In this document: piece after piece, positions 8,167 through 16,736 of the stretch
How the letters are laid out: each line of letters begins with the position of its first letter
How positions within the stretch are numbered: the stretch's first letter is position 1
Origin: Pseudomonas sp.
Lineage (GTDB): Bacteria > Pseudomonadota > Gammaproteobacteria > Pseudomonadales > Pseudomonadaceae
Reading direction: 5' to 3'
Assembly: GCF_030684895.1 (NCBI RefSeq)
Contig: NZ_JAUXXP010000034.1
Coordinates: 1 to 48,104 of the forward strand
Length of the DNA stretch: 48,104 nt
Program-made: the position numbers and the translations under genes
The notes under the pieces: generated by a model
What the model was told of the DNA's origin: nothing
What the model saw: the letters and a program-made list of their open reading frames with translations, nothing else
Database searches by the model: none

Positions 8167-8721
8167 ATGAAACCCACCCTGATCTACTACGTAGCCGCCA
8201 GTCTGGACGGCTATATCGCTCGCCCGGATGGCCGGGTCGATTGGCTGGAAGCCATCCAGACCTCTGGCGACGACCACGGTTACCACGCTTTTTATGACGG
8301 CATCGACGCCCTGCTGATGGGCCGCATGACCTTCGATGCACTGATGGACTGCCAGGGGCCCTGGCCCTACCCCAACAAACCCTGTCGGGTGCTGACCCGC
8401 TATCGGCACGAGCACGTGCCACCGGGCGTAAGCATGCGCCACTGCACGCCGAGTGAAGCCCTGATGGAGCTGGCCGAGCAAGGCCATCAACGTATCTGGC
8501 TGGTCGGTGGTGGCTCGCTGGCCGGCAACTGCTTCGCCGCCGGCCTGCTTGATGAACTGGTGGTCAGCCTGGAGCCCTATCTGCTGGGCGCCGGTATTCC
8601 GATGTTTTCCAGCGGTCTGGAACGCAGCCTGAGGCTGCACGAACAACGCAGCTTCAGCAGCGGCGTGGTGCAACTGCACTATCAGGTGCTGCCAGAAAAC
8701 CCTGCGGATAGCGTTCTATAA
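8167..8721 (+). CDS. RibD C-terminal / dihydrofolate-reductase-family protein
   Basis: 184 residues with a DHFR-like Rossmann fold. It shows YYVAASLDGYIARPDG at the N-terminus, GRMTFDALMD (about 57-66), VGGGSLAGN (about 116-124) and EPYLLGAGIPMF. These match the stand-alone RibD_C family (YwjB/YyaP-like NADPH reductases), not folate DHFR. The substrate is unknown. GGGGA lies 8 nt before the ATG. Its last 6 bp overlap the end of rarD on the other strand, so the genes converge tail to tail with no room for a separate terminator. Confidence 0.8.
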   Translation: MKPTLIYYVAASLDGYIARPDGRVDWLEAIQTSGDDHGYHAFYDGIDALLMGRMTFDALMDCQGPWPYPNKPCRVLTRYRHEHVPPGVSMRHCTPSEALMELAEQGHQRIWLVGGGSLAGNCFAAGLLDELVVSLEPYLLGAGIPMFSSGLERSLRLHEQRSFSSGVVQLHYQVLPENPADSVL

Positions 8722-9612
8722 CCCTTGCCGCGCCTGCTTGATCAGCAGCCGCGCACTGTCCCAGCCGACCAGCAGCACCGCCAGCCAGATCGGCAGGTAG
8801 GTCAGCCATTGCGCGCTGTTGAACTGCTCGCCGAGAAACAGCAGCGCCACCAGAAACAGCAGCACCGGCTCGACATAACTGAGAATGCCGAACAGCCCCA
8901 TCGGCAGGAGGCGACTGGCGGCCATCATCGCGGCAAACGCCAGGGAACTGAGGATCGCCAACCCCGGCAGCAGCCACCACAGCTGCGGCGCCTGGCTGAA
9001 CAATTGTGGCGGGCTCCATTGCAGCACCAGCCAGATCGCCACCGGGGCCATAAACAGCATCTCGAAGGCAAAGCCGGACAAGGCGTCCAGGCGCATCCAG
9101 CGGCGCAGCATAAAATACGGCGGATACCCCAGCACCGTGACCATCACCACCCAGGAGAACGCCTGGGTCAGCCACAGCTCATGAGCCACGCCGAGCAACG
9201 CGCAGAACACCGCCAGGCGCTGCAACGGCCGCAGTCGCTCGCCATAGAACACCCGCCCGGCCAGCACCATGGCCAGCGGCAGCAGGAAATAGCCCAGCGA
9301 CACTTCCAGCATGCGCCCGGCCAGCGGCGCCCAGACAAACAGCGCCCACTGAATACCCATCAGCAGCGCAGCCAGCGGCAAGCTGGCGAGCAGCAACGGC
9401 TCGCGCCGCACACGGCCGCAGGCAGCCAGCAGCACCGGCCATTGCCGCGACAGGGTAATCAGCAGCAACACTGCCGGCATCGACCAGAGCACCCGCTGGG
9501 CAAACACCTGCAAGCCATCCAGCGGTGCCAACAGCCGCACATAGCCGGGCACCAGCGCAAACAACACCGAAGCAATAATCGACAGCGCCACACCGCGCCC
9601 AGACAGCTGCAT
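8716..9612 (-). CDS. rarD: EamA-family transporter RarD
   Basis: 298 residues, about ten membrane helices in two EamA repeats. Alignable RarD features are FAQRVLWSMPAVLLLI, GIQWALFVWAPLAGRMLE, SLGYFLLPL and GILSYVEPVLLFLVALLFLGE. RarD relatives are drug/metabolite-superfamily carriers; the substrate is not established. The ATG at 9612 (with AGGGTGA upstream) is preferred over the extended frame to 9729, which would add a non-family leader. Its 3' end overlaps the RibD-like gene by 6 bp. Confidence 0.85.
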   Translation of the reverse strand: MQLSGRGVALSIIASVLFALVPGYVRLLAPLDGLQVFAQRVLWSMPAVLLLITLSRQWPVLLAACGRVRREPLLLASLPLAALLMGIQWALFVWAPLAGRMLEVSLGYFLLPLAMVLAGRVFYGERLRPLQRLAVFCALLGVAHELWLTQAFSWVVMVTVLGYPPYFMLRRWMRLDALSGFAFEMLFMAPVAIWLVLQWSPPQLFSQAPQLWWLLPGLAILSSLAFAAMMAASRLLPMGLFGILSYVEPVLLFLVALLFLGEQFNSAQWLTYLPIWLAVLLVGWDSARLLIKQARQGL

Positions 9613-9729
9613 CACATCACCCTGCTCAATCAAACCCCGACATCTTGCCTGGCTTGTAGTTAAGACCACAGCCACAAAGCGACACAGCCAGGCACTTAAA
9701 CAGCCGTACAGCGCAAAACCGCAGGACAT

Positions 9730-9761
9730 AAAAAAGCCCGCACTGCATCAGCCGAGCGGGC
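9730..9761 (-). terminator. Intrinsic terminator after azoR
   Basis: On the minus strand GCCCGCT...AGTGCGGGC forms a stem followed by six T. It lies about 50 nt downstream of the azoR stop. Confidence 0.85.
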
Positions 9762-9811
9762 AGAGACGTCCAGGAGCAGCGGACGCCAGGAGAGCAGGAT
9801 GCAGCGGAAAA

Positions 9812-10411
9812 TCAGATGGCCTGGGCCAGTTGCGCCTTGGCCTGGTTCAGGCCCTTTTCCATAAAGTCGCCGCCCAGGTTGAGGCCTTCGGCGTGGATAA
9901 AGCTGACATCGTGGATACCGACAAAGGCCAGCGCCTGACGCAGGTAGGGTTCCTGATGATCCTGGGTGCCGCCAGCGTAGATGCCGCCACGAGCAGTCAG
10001 AACAAAGGCGCGCTTGCCGCTGAGCAGGCCTTGCGGGCCGGTTTCGCTGTACTTGAAGGTGACCCCGGCGCGCAGCACATGGTCGAGCCAGGCTTTCAGG
10101 GTGCTGGGGATGGCGAAGTTGTACATCGGCGCAGCCAGCACCAGCACATCGGCGGCCAGCAGCTCGTCGGTGAGCAGGTTGGACAGCGCCAGCGCTGCCT
10201 GCTCGGCTTCACTCTGCTGCCCGGCCGGGGTCATCCAGCCGCCCAGCAGGTTGGCGTCCAGGTGCGGCACCTGATCAACCGCAAGGTCACGCACCTTGAT
10301 CTGATCGGCCGGGTTGGCAGCCGACCAGTTGGCGATAAATTGCGCAGTCAGCTGACGCGAAACCGAACCTTGCTGACGGGCGCTGCTTTCAATTACCAGG
10401 ACGTTTGCCAT
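9812..10411 (-). CDS. azoR: FMN-dependent NADH-azoreductase
   Basis: 199 residues with a flavodoxin-like fold. Visible features are the N-terminal VLVIESSARQQGSVSR phosphate-binding loop, APMYNFAIPSTLKAWLDH (about 95-112) and TARGGIY (about 142-148). These are hallmarks of AzoR/NQO-type homodimers that bind FMN and reduce quinones and azo dyes with NAD(P)H in the cytosol. The ATG at 10411 has GGAG upstream; the longer frame to 10501 is ignored. Single gene with its own terminator. Pseudomonads carry several paralogs, so physiological quinone detoxification is more likely than a specific dye role. Confidence 0.9.
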   Translation of the reverse strand: MANVLVIESSARQQGSVSRQLTAQFIANWSAANPADQIKVRDLAVDQVPHLDANLLGGWMTPAGQQSEAEQAALALSNLLTDELLAADVLVLAAPMYNFAIPSTLKAWLDHVLRAGVTFKYSETGPQGLLSGKRAFVLTARGGIYAGGTQDHQEPYLRQALAFVGIHDVSFIHAEGLNLGGDFMEKGLNQAKAQLAQAI

Positions 10412-10567
10412 GTTGTGTGCTCCATCGAAGGGTTGTTGAACGTCGATGGGTAAAGAATAGGAGCGCACAATCCGATTAAAAAGCGCAAATACCTGCGCCA
10501 AACAATCTAATAATTTGATTTATAGCCAGCCCGCGCTTAGTCTCTGGGCTGTTGCGGCCACTACTGG

Positions 10568-10882
10568 CTAGCTGAGCTCGCAGGTCAGTTTGACCCGCAA
10601 CTTGATAATGCTGCGGCTGAACTTCACCGCCAGGTTGCTGCTTTCACCGGCCGCCAGGCTGACCTTACGGGTGCGCGGCGCTTCCGGGCCGTTGCGAAAC
10701 AGTGCCGTGCACTTGGCGTCGCTGCGGCCATAGTTGTACAGCTGCACGGCGCCCATGTTGTGGTCGATTTCCTGGGTGGTGGCCGAGACTTCAGCGCCAT
10801 TGAGCTGTTTCTCCACCTCGATCGGGTAGGCCATCACAGTCAGCGGCAAGCAGGCAAGCAGCGCACAACAAAGCTTTTTCAT
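10568..10882 (-). CDS. Small exported protein, unknown function
   Basis: 104 residues with a clear signal peptide (MKKLCCALLACLPLTVMA, cut near 18-20). The mature part is rich in beta-type sequence (EVEKQLNGAEVSATTQEI, VQLYNYGRSDAKCTALFRNG, KLRVKLTCELS) and has two Cys (in AKCT and LTCE) that could form one disulfide. I do not recognise the family. GGAG lies 9 nt upstream of the ATG at 10882; a longer TTG-started frame overlaps that site and is rejected. It is divergent from the lysR gene, with 88 nt between starts. Confidence 0.65.
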   Translation of the reverse strand: MKKLCCALLACLPLTVMAYPIEVEKQLNGAEVSATTQEIDHNMGAVQLYNYGRSDAKCTALFRNGPEAPRTRKVSLAAGESSNLAVKFSRSIIKLRVKLTCELS

Positions 10883-10970
10883 CAGGGCAGTCTCCAGCAA
10901 AAGACGGCCAGTTTAGGTTGATTACGCTGGCATTGGCACCCTGGAACTTGAGCGAGCACAGGAACTGAAT

Positions 10971-11897
10971 ATGAAAGCCCCCCGCGTAACCCTCGATCAG
11001 TGGCGCACCCTGCAGGCGGTGGTCGATCATGGCGGCTTTGCCCAGGCGGCCGAGGTGCTGCACCGCTCGCAATCCTCGGTCAGCTATACCGTGGCACGTA
11101 TGCAGGAGCAGCTGGGCGTGCCGCTGCTGCGTATCGACGGGCGCAAGGCGGTGCTCACCGAAGCGGGTGACGTGCTGCTGCGCCGCTCGCGGCAATTGGT
11201 CAAACAGGCCAGCCAGCTAGAAGACCTGGCTCACCATATGGAACAGGGCTGGGAAGCCGAAGTACGCCTGGTGGTCGATGCCGCCTACCCCAACGCCCGC
11301 CTGGTGCGCGCACTGACCGCGTTTATGCCGCAAAGCCGTGGTTGCCGCGTGCGCCTGCGCGAAGAAGTGCTGTCCGGGGTGGAAGAAGTGCTCAAGGACG
11401 GCATGGCTGACCTGGCCATCAGCGCGCTAAATATTCCCGGTTTTCTCGGCGCTGAAATGAGTACCGTGGAGTTTGTCGCCGTCGCCCACCCGGAACACCC
11501 GCTGCACCGCCTGCAGCGCGTCGTAACCTTCCAGGACCTGGAGGCCCAGATGCAGGTGGTAATCCGCGATTCCGGTCGCCAGCAACCGCGCGATGTTGGC
11601 TGGCTCGGCGCCGAACAACGCTGGACGGTTGGCAGCCTGGCCACCGCCGCCACCTTTGTCAGCAATGGCCTGGGCTTTGCCTGGTTGCCGCGCCACCTGA
11701 TCGAGCGCGAGCTCAAGGACGGCCTGCTCAAGCCCCTGCTGCTGGATCAGGGCGGCAGCCGCAACCCACTGTTCTACCTGTACTCGAACAAGGACAAACC
11801 CCTGGGCCCGGCCACGCAGATTCTTGTCGAGCTGATCCAGCGCTTCGATGCCGTCCCTTTGCATGCAGCCTTTGCTGCGCCCCTGCCCTCGGCCTGA
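10971..11897 (+). CDS. LysR-family transcriptional regulator
   Basis: 308 residues. The winged helix-turn-helix is at about 8-66 (LDQWRTLQAVVDHGGFAQAA, SQSSVSYTVARMQEQLG, RRKAVLTEAGDVLLRRSRQL-like positions). The rest is the two-lobed effector domain, with VRLREEVLSGVEEVLKDG and LPRHLIERELKDGLLKPL. AGGA sits just before the ATG. The gene is followed 15 nt later by the alpha/beta hydrolase and then by a cyclophilin on the same strand, so it may be first in an operon. It also faces the small exported protein across an 88-nt divergent region that could hold its operator. Effector unknown. Confidence 0.9.
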   Translation: MKAPRVTLDQWRTLQAVVDHGGFAQAAEVLHRSQSSVSYTVARMQEQLGVPLLRIDGRKAVLTEAGDVLLRRSRQLVKQASQLEDLAHHMEQGWEAEVRLVVDAAYPNARLVRALTAFMPQSRGCRVRLREEVLSGVEEVLKDGMADLAISALNIPGFLGAEMSTVEFVAVAHPEHPLHRLQRVVTFQDLEAQMQVVIRDSGRQQPRDVGWLGAEQRWTVGSLATAATFVSNGLGFAWLPRHLIERELKDGLLKPLLLDQGGSRNPLFYLYSNKDKPLGPATQILVELIQRFDAVPLHAAFAAPLPSA

Positions 11898-11912
11898 TAA
11901 GGAGTCCAGCAG

Positions 11913-12725
11913 ATGTCCTATTTCAATAATGACGACTGCCAGCTGCACTACGAAGAATACGGCCATGGCGCGCCCGTGCTGCTGGTCCACGGCCTCGGTT
12001 CGAGCACCCGCGACTGGGAATACCAGATTCCCGAGTTGGCTCGTCACTACCGGGTTATCGCCCTCGATGTGCGCGGCCATGGTCGCTCGGACAAGCCCCG
12101 CGAACGCTACAGCATCCAGGGTTTTGCCGAGGATGTAGCGGCGCTGATTGAGCACCTGCAACTGCCGCAGGTGCATCTGGTGGGCATCTCCATGGGCGGC
12201 ATGATCGGTTTTCAACTGGGCGTCGATCGCCCCGAACTGCTGAAGAGCCTGTGCATCGTCAACAGCGGCCCGGAAGTGAAGGCGAAAAGCCCGCGCGACT
12301 ATATCGAGATCGCCAAGCGCTGGAGCCTGTCGCGCCTGCTCAGCCTCGATACCATTGCCAAGGCCCTGGGCAAGCTGCTGTTCCCCAAACCAGAGCAGGC
12401 AGAGCTGCGGCAGAAAATCCTGGCGCGCTGGCCGCAGAACAACAAGCGTGCTTACCTGGCCAGCCTGGATGCGATTATCGGTTGGGGCGTGCGGGAACAC
12501 CTGGCGCGGATCAGCTGTCCGACCCTGGTGGTCACGGCCGACCGCGACTACACCCCGGTGGCGCAGAAGCAGGCTTACGTTGACGAAATGCCTAATGCGC
12601 GCCTGCTGGTGATCGAAGATTCGCGTCACGCCACACCGCTGGACCAACCCGAACATTTCAACAGCAGCCTGCTCGCCTTCCTTGCCGAAGTCGAACAAGC
12701 CGCCCCCACTGCCCAGCCACAATAA
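11913..12725 (+). CDS. Alpha/beta-fold hydrolase
   Basis: 270 residues, cytoplasmic. Oxyanion segment HGLGSS (26-31), nucleophile elbow GISMGG with Ser93, acid Asp212 (in TADRDYTP) and His239 (in [14 protein letters not shown]). [11 protein letters not shown] (52-62) is typical of the family. Similar proteins include 3-oxoadipate enol-lactonase and BioH-like esterases, but substrate cannot be set from sequence. It starts 15 nt after the LysR gene, with AAGGAG upstream, and ends 11 nt before the cyclophilin gene. It is thus the middle gene of a likely three-gene unit. Confidence 0.85.
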   Translation: MSYFNNDDCQLHYEEYGHGAPVLLVHGLGSSTRDWEYQIPELARHYRVIALDVRGHGRSDKPRERYSIQGFAEDVAALIEHLQLPQVHLVGISMGGMIGFQLGVDRPELLKSLCIVNSGPEVKAKSPRDYIEIAKRWSLSRLLSLDTIAKALGKLLFPKPEQAELRQKILARWPQNNKRAYLASLDAIIGWGVREHLARISCPTLVVTADRDYTPVAQKQAYVDEMPNARLLVIEDSRHATPLDQPEHFNSSLLAFLAEVEQAAPTAQPQ

Positions 12726-12736
12726 GGACTACCCGC

Positions 12737-13291
12737 ATGTTCAAGACCCTCACCCTCGCCGCCTGCTCCATCCTGTTTGCCGGCAGCCTGCTGGCCGCCG
12801 AAAACCCGAAAGTGCTGCTGACCACCAGCCTCGGTGAAATCGAGATCGAACTGGATGCCGACAAGGCGCCGATCAGTACCGCCAACTTCCTTGCCTACGT
12901 CGACAGCGGCTACTACGCCGGCACCCAGTTCCACCGCGTGATTCCAGGCTTTATGGTGCAAGGCGGCGGTTTTGATGCCGACATGCAGCAGAAAGACACC
13001 CAGGCACCGATCAAGAACGAAGCCGACAACGGCCTGCACAACGTGCGCGGCACCCTGGCCATGGCCCGTACCCAGGTACGCGACTCCGCCACCAGCCAGT
13101 TCTTTATCAACCACAAGGACAACGCCTTCCTCGACCACGGCTCGCGCGACTTCGGTTATGCGGTGTTCGGCAAGGTGGTAAAGGGCATGGACGTGGTCGA
13201 CAAGATCGCTCAGGTGCCGACCGCCAACCGTGGCGGCCATCAGAACGTGCCGCGTGAGCCCGTGCTGATCACTGAAGCCAAGCGTCTCTGA
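12737..13291 (+). CDS. ppiA: Periplasmic cyclophilin-type peptidyl-prolyl isomerase
   Basis: 184 residues. Signal peptide 1-20 (ending SLLA), then a cyclophilin fold: FHRVIPGF (65-72, catalytic Arg67), MVQGGGF (73-79), GTLAMART (about 105-112) and [10 protein letters not shown] (120-129). These match PpiA/CypA, which isomerises X-Pro bonds of exported proteins. The AAGGA ribosome site lies just past the hydrolase stop. Last gene of the LysR-hydrolase run. A hairpin follows it. Confidence 0.9.
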   Translation: MFKTLTLAACSILFAGSLLAAENPKVLLTTSLGEIEIELDADKAPISTANFLAYVDSGYYAGTQFHRVIPGFMVQGGGFDADMQQKDTQAPIKNEADNGLHNVRGTLAMARTQVRDSATSQFFINHKDNAFLDHGSRDFGYAVFGKVVKGMDVVDKIAQVPTANRGGHQNVPREPVLITEAKRL

Positions 13292-13299
13292 TAGCCCCC

Positions 13300-13325
13300 C
13301 GCGGAGTGGGCCTGCTCACTCCGCG
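13300..13325 (+). terminator. Stem-loop after ppiA
   Basis: CGCGGAGTG and CACTCCGCG pair (9 bp, 8-nt loop) 8 nt after the ppiA stop. The following GTTAAAG lacks a T-run, so termination strength is doubtful. Confidence 0.45.
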
Positions 13326-13418
13326 CGTTAAAGCCCGTCTGCTTTTTCTGCGCAACACCCACCCTGGCAAACTGGTTAGAATCCGGCGCTACTCCCTGAT
13401 TTAGGCAGGATGCCTGAC

Positions 13419-15251
13419 ATGCTGTTCCGTCGTTTTGAAAACCTGATCGATGCCTTTAAAGCCAGCCCCGACGTCGAACCGCCGGCCGGCATGCTGGCCT
13501 TCTACGCTCACTACCTGAGGCAGGTCTGGCCGCTGATGATCGCCGTGCTGGTGGTCGGCTTCGTCGCCGCCTTGATCGAAGTGGCGCTGTTCAGCTTCCT
13601 CGGCCAACTGATCGACATGACCCAGACCACCCCGAGTGGTGAGTTCTTCGAGCAGCACCAGAACACCCTGCTGTGGATGCTGCTGGTGGCGCTGGTGATC
13701 CGTCCGCTGGTGTTCGGTCTGCACAACCTGCTGACGCACCAGACCATCAATCCTGGCCTGACCAATCTAATCCGCTGGCAGAACCATCGCTATGTGCTCA
13801 AACAGAGCCTGAACTTCTTCCAGAACGACTTCGCCGGGCGTATCGCCCAGCGCATCATGCAGACCGGCCCTTCGCTGCGCGACTCCGCCATGCAAGTGGT
13901 CGACGCGCTCTGGCATGTGCTGGTGTATGCCGCCAGTGCGCTGTACCTGTTCGCAGCAGCCGACCTGCGCCTGATTGCCCCGCTGCTGCTGTGGATTATT
14001 GGTTACTGCGCGGCACTCTGGTACTTCGTGCCACGGATCAAGCAGCGCTCTGCTGCAGCCTCAGCCGCACGGTCAAAAGTCATGGGCCGAGTGGTCGACG
14101 GCTACAGCAACATCACCACCCTCAAACTGTTTGCCCACACCCAAGTTGAGGAGCATTACGCCCGCGACGCCATGCAGGAGCTGCTTGAAAAATTCCGCCT
14201 GCAATCACGCATCATCACCACCCTGGACTTCCTGATTACCTGCCTCAACGGCCTGCTGATCGTCGGCACCGGCGCGCTGGCCCTGTGGTTGTGGGATCAG
14301 CAACTGATCAGCACTGGCGCGATTGCCCTGGCGCTTGGCTTGGTGATCCGCATCAACGGCATGGCTGAATGGATCATGTGGGTGGTCAACGGCATTTTTG
14401 AAAACGTCGGCACCGTGCAGGACGGCATGCAAACCATCGTCCAGCCGCGCCAGGTGCTCGACCAGACCGAGGCCAAGCCGCTGCACGTTAGCCAGGGCGC
14501 CGTGCAGTTCGACAACATTCACTTTCACTACGGCAAGCGCCACGGGGTAATCGCCGGTTTGAGCCTGACGGTGGCACCCGGCGAGAAGATCGGCCTGGTC
14601 GGCCCTTCCGGCGCCGGCAAATCAACCCTGGCCAACCTGCTGCTGCGCCTCTACGACCTGGAGAGCGGGCGCATCCTCATTGATGGTCAGAACATCGCCG
14701 GAGTGACTCAAGAAAGCCTGCGCGCGCAGATCGGCATGGTGACCCAGGACACCTCGCTGCTGCACCGCTCAATCCGCGACAACCTGCTCTACGGCAAACC
14801 TGGCGCCAGCGAAGAGCAATTGCTCGATGCCGTGCGCAAGGCCCGCGCCGACAGCTTTATCCCACTACTGGACGACGGCATGGGCGGCCATGGTTTCGAC
14901 GCGCAGATCGGCGAGCGCGGGGTGAAACTCTCCGGCGGCCAGCGGCAACGCATCGCCATCGCCCGCGTGCTGCTCAAGGACGCACCGATCCTGGTGCTGG
15001 ACGAAGCCACCTCGGCACTGGACTCGGAAATCGAAGCGGCTATCCAGGAAAGCCTGGATACCCTGATGCACGGCAAAACGGTGATCGCCATCGCCCACCG
15101 CCTATCGACCATCGCGCGCATGGATCGATTAGTAGTGATCGACCAGGGTCGCATTATCGAAACCGGCAGCCACAGTCAGCTGATCGCCCAAGGCGGCCTC
15201 TATGCGCGCCTTTGGCAGCATCAGACGGGGGGCTTTGTTGGAGTGGATTGA
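13419..15251 (+). CDS. ABC exporter, fused membrane and ATPase domains
   Basis: 610 residues. A six-helix membrane domain (about 30-330) is fused to an ATPase domain (about 350-600). Visible motifs are Walker A GPSGAGKST (about 393-401), signature LSGGQRQR (about 504), Walker B ILVLDEATSALDS (about 524) and a switch His in IAHRLSTI. This is a type-IV half-transporter that would act as a homodimer, resembling MsbA or MdlB; substrate unknown. GGCAGGA gives an 8-nt spacer to the ATG at 13419, while the upstream ATG at 13410 overlaps that site. Transcribed alone. Confidence 0.9.
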   Translation: MLFRRFENLIDAFKASPDVEPPAGMLAFYAHYLRQVWPLMIAVLVVGFVAALIEVALFSFLGQLIDMTQTTPSGEFFEQHQNTLLWMLLVALVIRPLVFGLHNLLTHQTINPGLTNLIRWQNHRYVLKQSLNFFQNDFAGRIAQRIMQTGPSLRDSAMQVVDALWHVLVYAASALYLFAAADLRLIAPLLLWIIGYCAALWYFVPRIKQRSAAASAARSKVMGRVVDGYSNITTLKLFAHTQVEEHYARDAMQELLEKFRLQSRIITTLDFLITCLNGLLIVGTGALALWLWDQQLISTGAIALALGLVIRINGMAEWIMWVVNGIFENVGTVQDGMQTIVQPRQVLDQTEAKPLHVSQGAVQFDNIHFHYGKRHGVIAGLSLTVAPGEKIGLVGPSGAGKSTLANLLLRLYDLESGRILIDGQNIAGVTQESLRAQIGMVTQDTSLLHRSIRDNLLYGKPGASEEQLLDAVRKARADSFIPLLDDGMGGHGFDAQIGERGVKLSGGQRQRIAIARVLLKDAPILVLDEATSALDSEIEAAIQESLDTLMHGKTVIAIAHRLSTIARMDRLVVIDQGRIIETGSHSQLIAQGGLYARLWQHQTGGFVGVD

Positions 15252-15275
15252 GGGTGAGCTGACACTTGGCGAAGC

Positions 15276-16016
15276 TCAGTTGCGCGCATGGGCCATCTGA
15301 AACTTCGCTACACCTTCCAGCTGCGCCAGCTCATCGGCCATATCGCTGATCCGCGCACTCTTCTGCCCGTCCACCGCCACGGCGACAAAGCGCCATTCCA
15401 GCTGGCCCTGGTCAAAGCTCACGGTGAATGAGCCACCGGCAATCACATAGCCGCGCGCACGGGCAATCTCACGCAAGCGTGCCTCATGCGGGCGGACAAA
15501 ACCGGGGGCGAAACGCAGCACAATGGCAATCGCCGGGCGCGACGGCAGGCGCGCCTCCAGCTTGGCGCCCCACATCATCAACCCGGCGGAAATCAGACTA
15601 AGCAGCACCGCCGCGCCATAAAAGCCCACGCCCACCAGCACGCCAATCGCCGAAGAGGCCCAGATCGACGCTGCGGTAGTCAGGCCGCTGATGCTCATGC
15701 CGTCTTTCATGATCAGCCCAGCGCCAAGAAAACCGATACCGGTGACCACGCCCTGAATCACCCGCGTCGGGTCGACACTGGCCAATGAGTGATCACCCAA
15801 CCAGTGCTGCGGGTATACGCACAACACCGTCAGTGCACAGGAGGCCATGCAGACCATGCCATAGGTGCGCATGCCCGCCGCCCGGCCATGGTATGAACGT
15901 TCATAACCGACCAGCAGGCCGAGCAACAGCGCGCCGAGCATATTCAGAAACAGGGTCAGATTGACCGCCACGCCCGGCAGCAGCCAGAACTCCTCGATCA
16001 GGGCAAATGCACTCAC
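15276..16016 (-). CDS. MgtC/SapB-family membrane protein
   Basis: 246 residues: four or more membrane helices, then a cytoplasmic ACT-like C-terminal domain (about 160-246). Family features are NMLGALLLGLLVGYERSYHG (about 20-40), GMRTYGMVC, GVVTGIGFLGAGLIMK and TTAASIWASSAIG. MgtC-like proteins act in magnesium limitation and inhibit the F-type ATP synthase in Salmonella. The start is set at GTG 16016 because GAGG lies 6 nt upstream; the longer frame adds an unrelated leader that includes REP DNA. No mgtB is nearby. Confidence 0.85.
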   Translation of the reverse strand: MSAFALIEEFWLLPGVAVNLTLFLNMLGALLLGLLVGYERSYHGRAAGMRTYGMVCMASCALTVLCVYPQHWLGDHSLASVDPTRVIQGVVTGIGFLGAGLIMKDGMSISGLTTAASIWASSAIGVLVGVGFYGAAVLLSLISAGLMMWGAKLEARLPSRPAIAIVLRFAPGFVRPHEARLREIARARGYVIAGGSFTVSFDQGQLEWRFVAVAVDGQKSARISDMADELAQLEGVAKFQMAHARN

Positions 16017-16099
16017 GACACACCTCGCGCAGCAGCGGACATGCTCTGAGCGTAGTTGCCGCCCCGCTAAACTGCGCATAAGAGATATGCGCACTATCC

Positions 16100-16123
16100 G
16101 TAGGAGCGGCCCATGGCCGCGAG
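16100..16123. repeat. REP element, 3' side of the RAYT gene
   Basis: GTAGGAGCGGCCCATGGCCG followed by CGAG. It is the same unit found at 16708, 26363 and 45047 and, inverted, at 16653 and 26411. The inner GCGGCCCATGGCCGC is a palindromic stem. It lies between the RAYT stop and the mgtC-like start. Confidence 0.8.
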
Positions 16124-16156
16124 AAAACGTGGATACACCACCAACGCGGGACCGGA

Positions 16157-16633
16157 TCAAAACCAGATGGCATTCCAGAACGGATAATCCCCAAGCCGCT
16201 TGACCAGGCCTGCCCGCAAAGGATTGGCCACGATGTAACGGGCGACGGCTTGCAAGTCTTGCTCTTCGCGCAGGGCGTGATCATGAAAAGCTTTCGACCA
16301 GAGCGGGCCCGTTCTACTTAGGGTCCGATTGCTGTGGCGGGAGCTGGCGGACTTGAGCCGACTCACCACATCACCGAGGTTGTCGGTCTCTCCAAGCTGA
16401 AGCAACCAGTGCACATGATCCGGCATTAACACCCAGGCCAGCATGCGGCTACGTCTGAGCAAGGCGGCGTCTTCAAAACAGCGCGCGGCGGCGCAGGCCG
16501 CAGGAAAGTGGAGAAACAACGGTTCGCGATTCTCAGTTGTTGTAGTGATCAGATAAGTCGTATTGCAGATAGATGCACGGCCATTGCGTAATGCTGCGTG
16601 CCCCGGTTTTCGGTAGCTGTAACGCTCATCCAT
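16157..16633 (-). CDS. REP-associated tyrosine transposase (RAYT)
   Basis: 158 residues of the Y1/HUH transposase family (IS200-like). It shows the HUH metal site in MPDHVHWLLQ (His73 and His75), a probable catalytic Tyr133 in ARYIVANPLRAGLV, and WSKAFHDHALREE. RAYTs are single-copy proteins that bind and process REP palindromes. Two REP-family copies and an inverted one lie within 100 bp of it on both sides, as expected for the REP-RAYT arrangement. GGAG lies 7 nt before the ATG at 16633; the longer frame to 16663 is rejected. Family REPINs recur elsewhere in the window. Confidence 0.9.
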   Translation of the reverse strand: MDERYSYRKPGHAALRNGRASICNTTYLITTTTENREPLFLHFPAACAAARCFEDAALLRRSRMLAWVLMPDHVHWLLQLGETDNLGDVVSRLKSASSRHSNRTLSRTGPLWSKAFHDHALREEQDLQAVARYIVANPLRAGLVKRLGDYPFWNAIWF

Positions 16634-16652
16634 AAGCGCTCTCCTTAAGAAG

Positions 16653-16731
16653 CTCGCGGGCATGGCCCGCTCCTACGTCGAGGATAGACTGACAACACGC
16701 TGTTTCTGTAGGAGCGGCCCATGGCCGCGAG
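16653..16731. repeat. REPIN: two inverted REP units, 5' side of RAYT
   Basis: CTCGCGGGCATGGCCCGCTC (16653 on) and GTAGGAGCGGCCCATGGCCG (16708 on) face each other 31 nt apart, forming a long imperfect palindrome. It fills the space between the RAYT ribosome site and the end of the DUF482 gene. Confidence 0.8.
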
Positions 16732-16736
16732 AAAAC

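Noticed and set aside
8725..9663. 312-codon plus-strand frame, rich in Gln, His and Arg
   Set aside because: Opposite rarD; the composition is what a GC-rich membrane gene gives when read in reverse.
11427..12722. 431-codon open frame on the minus strand
   Set aside because: Lies opposite the LysR and hydrolase genes, both of which have clear family motifs. High-GC shadow frame.
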